DNA of 12,330 nucleotides. Origin: Kalaharituber pfeilii. Lineage: Eukaryota > Ascomycota > Pezizomycetes > Pezizales > Pezizaceae. Below, piece after piece: positions 12,209 to 12,330 of the stretch (positions are counted from its first letter, which is position 1; each line of letters opens with the position of its first letter). Made by a program: the position numbers and the translations under genes. Where the stretch lies: the NCBI GenBank assembly GCA_015179045.1, contig WHUZ01000318.1, positions 1 through 12,330 of the forward strand, given 5' to 3'. Below the pieces are notes generated by a model. That model worked only from the letters and a program-made list of their open reading frames with translations, was not told the DNA's origin and made no database searches.

Positions 12209-12330
12209 CTAAATCTAACGGGTGATTTGCTGTTATTTTGATGCAGATTGAACTGTAACTTATTCAATGAAAATGGTCATCCACAATTAACAATAGGTGT
12301 AACAAGTAAATATGAGGATAAGGGTGGGGG
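12169..12330 (+). pseudogene. LAGLIDADG endonuclease, second domain, frameshifted and cut by the window end
   Basis: After the shift the sequence reads NLNIPRILHTQEITKSNGWF with TGA as W (12223), then A. Near 12237 one base is missing in a T run, and the motif continues as FDADWTVTYSM, where the last glycine of D-A-D-G is a TGA tryptophan codon. Near 12272 one base is missing in an A run, and it continues as NGHPQLTIGVTSKYEDK. The domain matches the second LAGLIDADG unit of the same protein. All three breaks equal single-base losses in or near short homopolymers, so sequencing error is as likely as gene decay. The last bases, GGGTGGGGG, may start a further G-run element. Confidence 0.75.

Noticed and set aside
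1..12330. tRNA genes
   Set aside because: No T-arm plus anticodon plus acceptor combination was found by eye on either strand; a covariance search would be needed to exclude degenerate forms.
1..12330. Green-algal chloroplast or mitochondrial origin (palindromic repeats like Volvox)
   Set aside because: TGA read as tryptophan in conserved positions and NUMOD-bearing GIY-YIG plus LAGLIDADG_1 in this form fit fungal mitochondria better; not formally excluded.

Overview
The window looks like part of an expanded, repeat-rich mitochondrial genome of a fungus. Three things point that way. The background is AT-rich and broken by GC-rich palindromes. Both homing-endonuclease families typical of fungal mitochondrial introns (GIY-YIG with NUMOD modules, and LAGLIDADG) are present. 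TGA is read as tryptophan inside conserved or continuous coding stretches (4827 and 4836 in the open frame before the GIY-YIG module; 12223 in the W-F-A of the second LAGLIDADG unit), which fits genetic code 4. I see no rRNA, no tRNA and no recognisable core respiratory-chain gene.

Region 1 (1-4457) is a giant near-palindrome: two arms of about 2.1 kb (1-2112 and 2350-4457) in opposite orientation around a 237-bp spacer that holds three hairpins. The arms differ at only a few small length changes, mostly in homopolymers. They carry two short unidentified open frames and much folded non-coding sequence. The outer end of arm 2 continues into a further repeat (4357-4635), whose inverted copy lies at 6139-6496; the part at 6399-6496 also matches the start of the window.

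Region 2 (4636-5150) is an open frame of unknown identity with one predicted membrane helix, running in frame into the N-terminal half of a GIY-YIG endonuclease. Region 3 (5150-10400) is about 5.2 kb of nearly wall-to-wall hairpins: GC-rich palindromes, AT-rich palindromes, C-run/G-run palindromes and composites, many in several copies. I see no credible gene in it.

Region 4 (10400-11724) holds the rest of the same endonuclease in pieces: the C-terminal half of the GIY-YIG domain, five NUMOD3-like repeats and a NUMOD1 module. Most junctions between pieces are filled by a palindromic element that starts with a C-run and ends with a G-run, and the pieces lie in different frames. One of these elements contains (GC)20 inside a 74-bp perfect palindrome.

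Region 5 (11725-12330) is a LAGLIDADG endonuclease gene. Its first catalytic motif is degraded, and three single-base frameshifts disrupt the join to the second half, which runs off the window. In short, the window shows one or two intron-encoded endonuclease genes being broken up by proliferating palindromic elements, next to a giant inverted duplication. Assignments rest on motif recognition by eye; no database search or folding programme was run.
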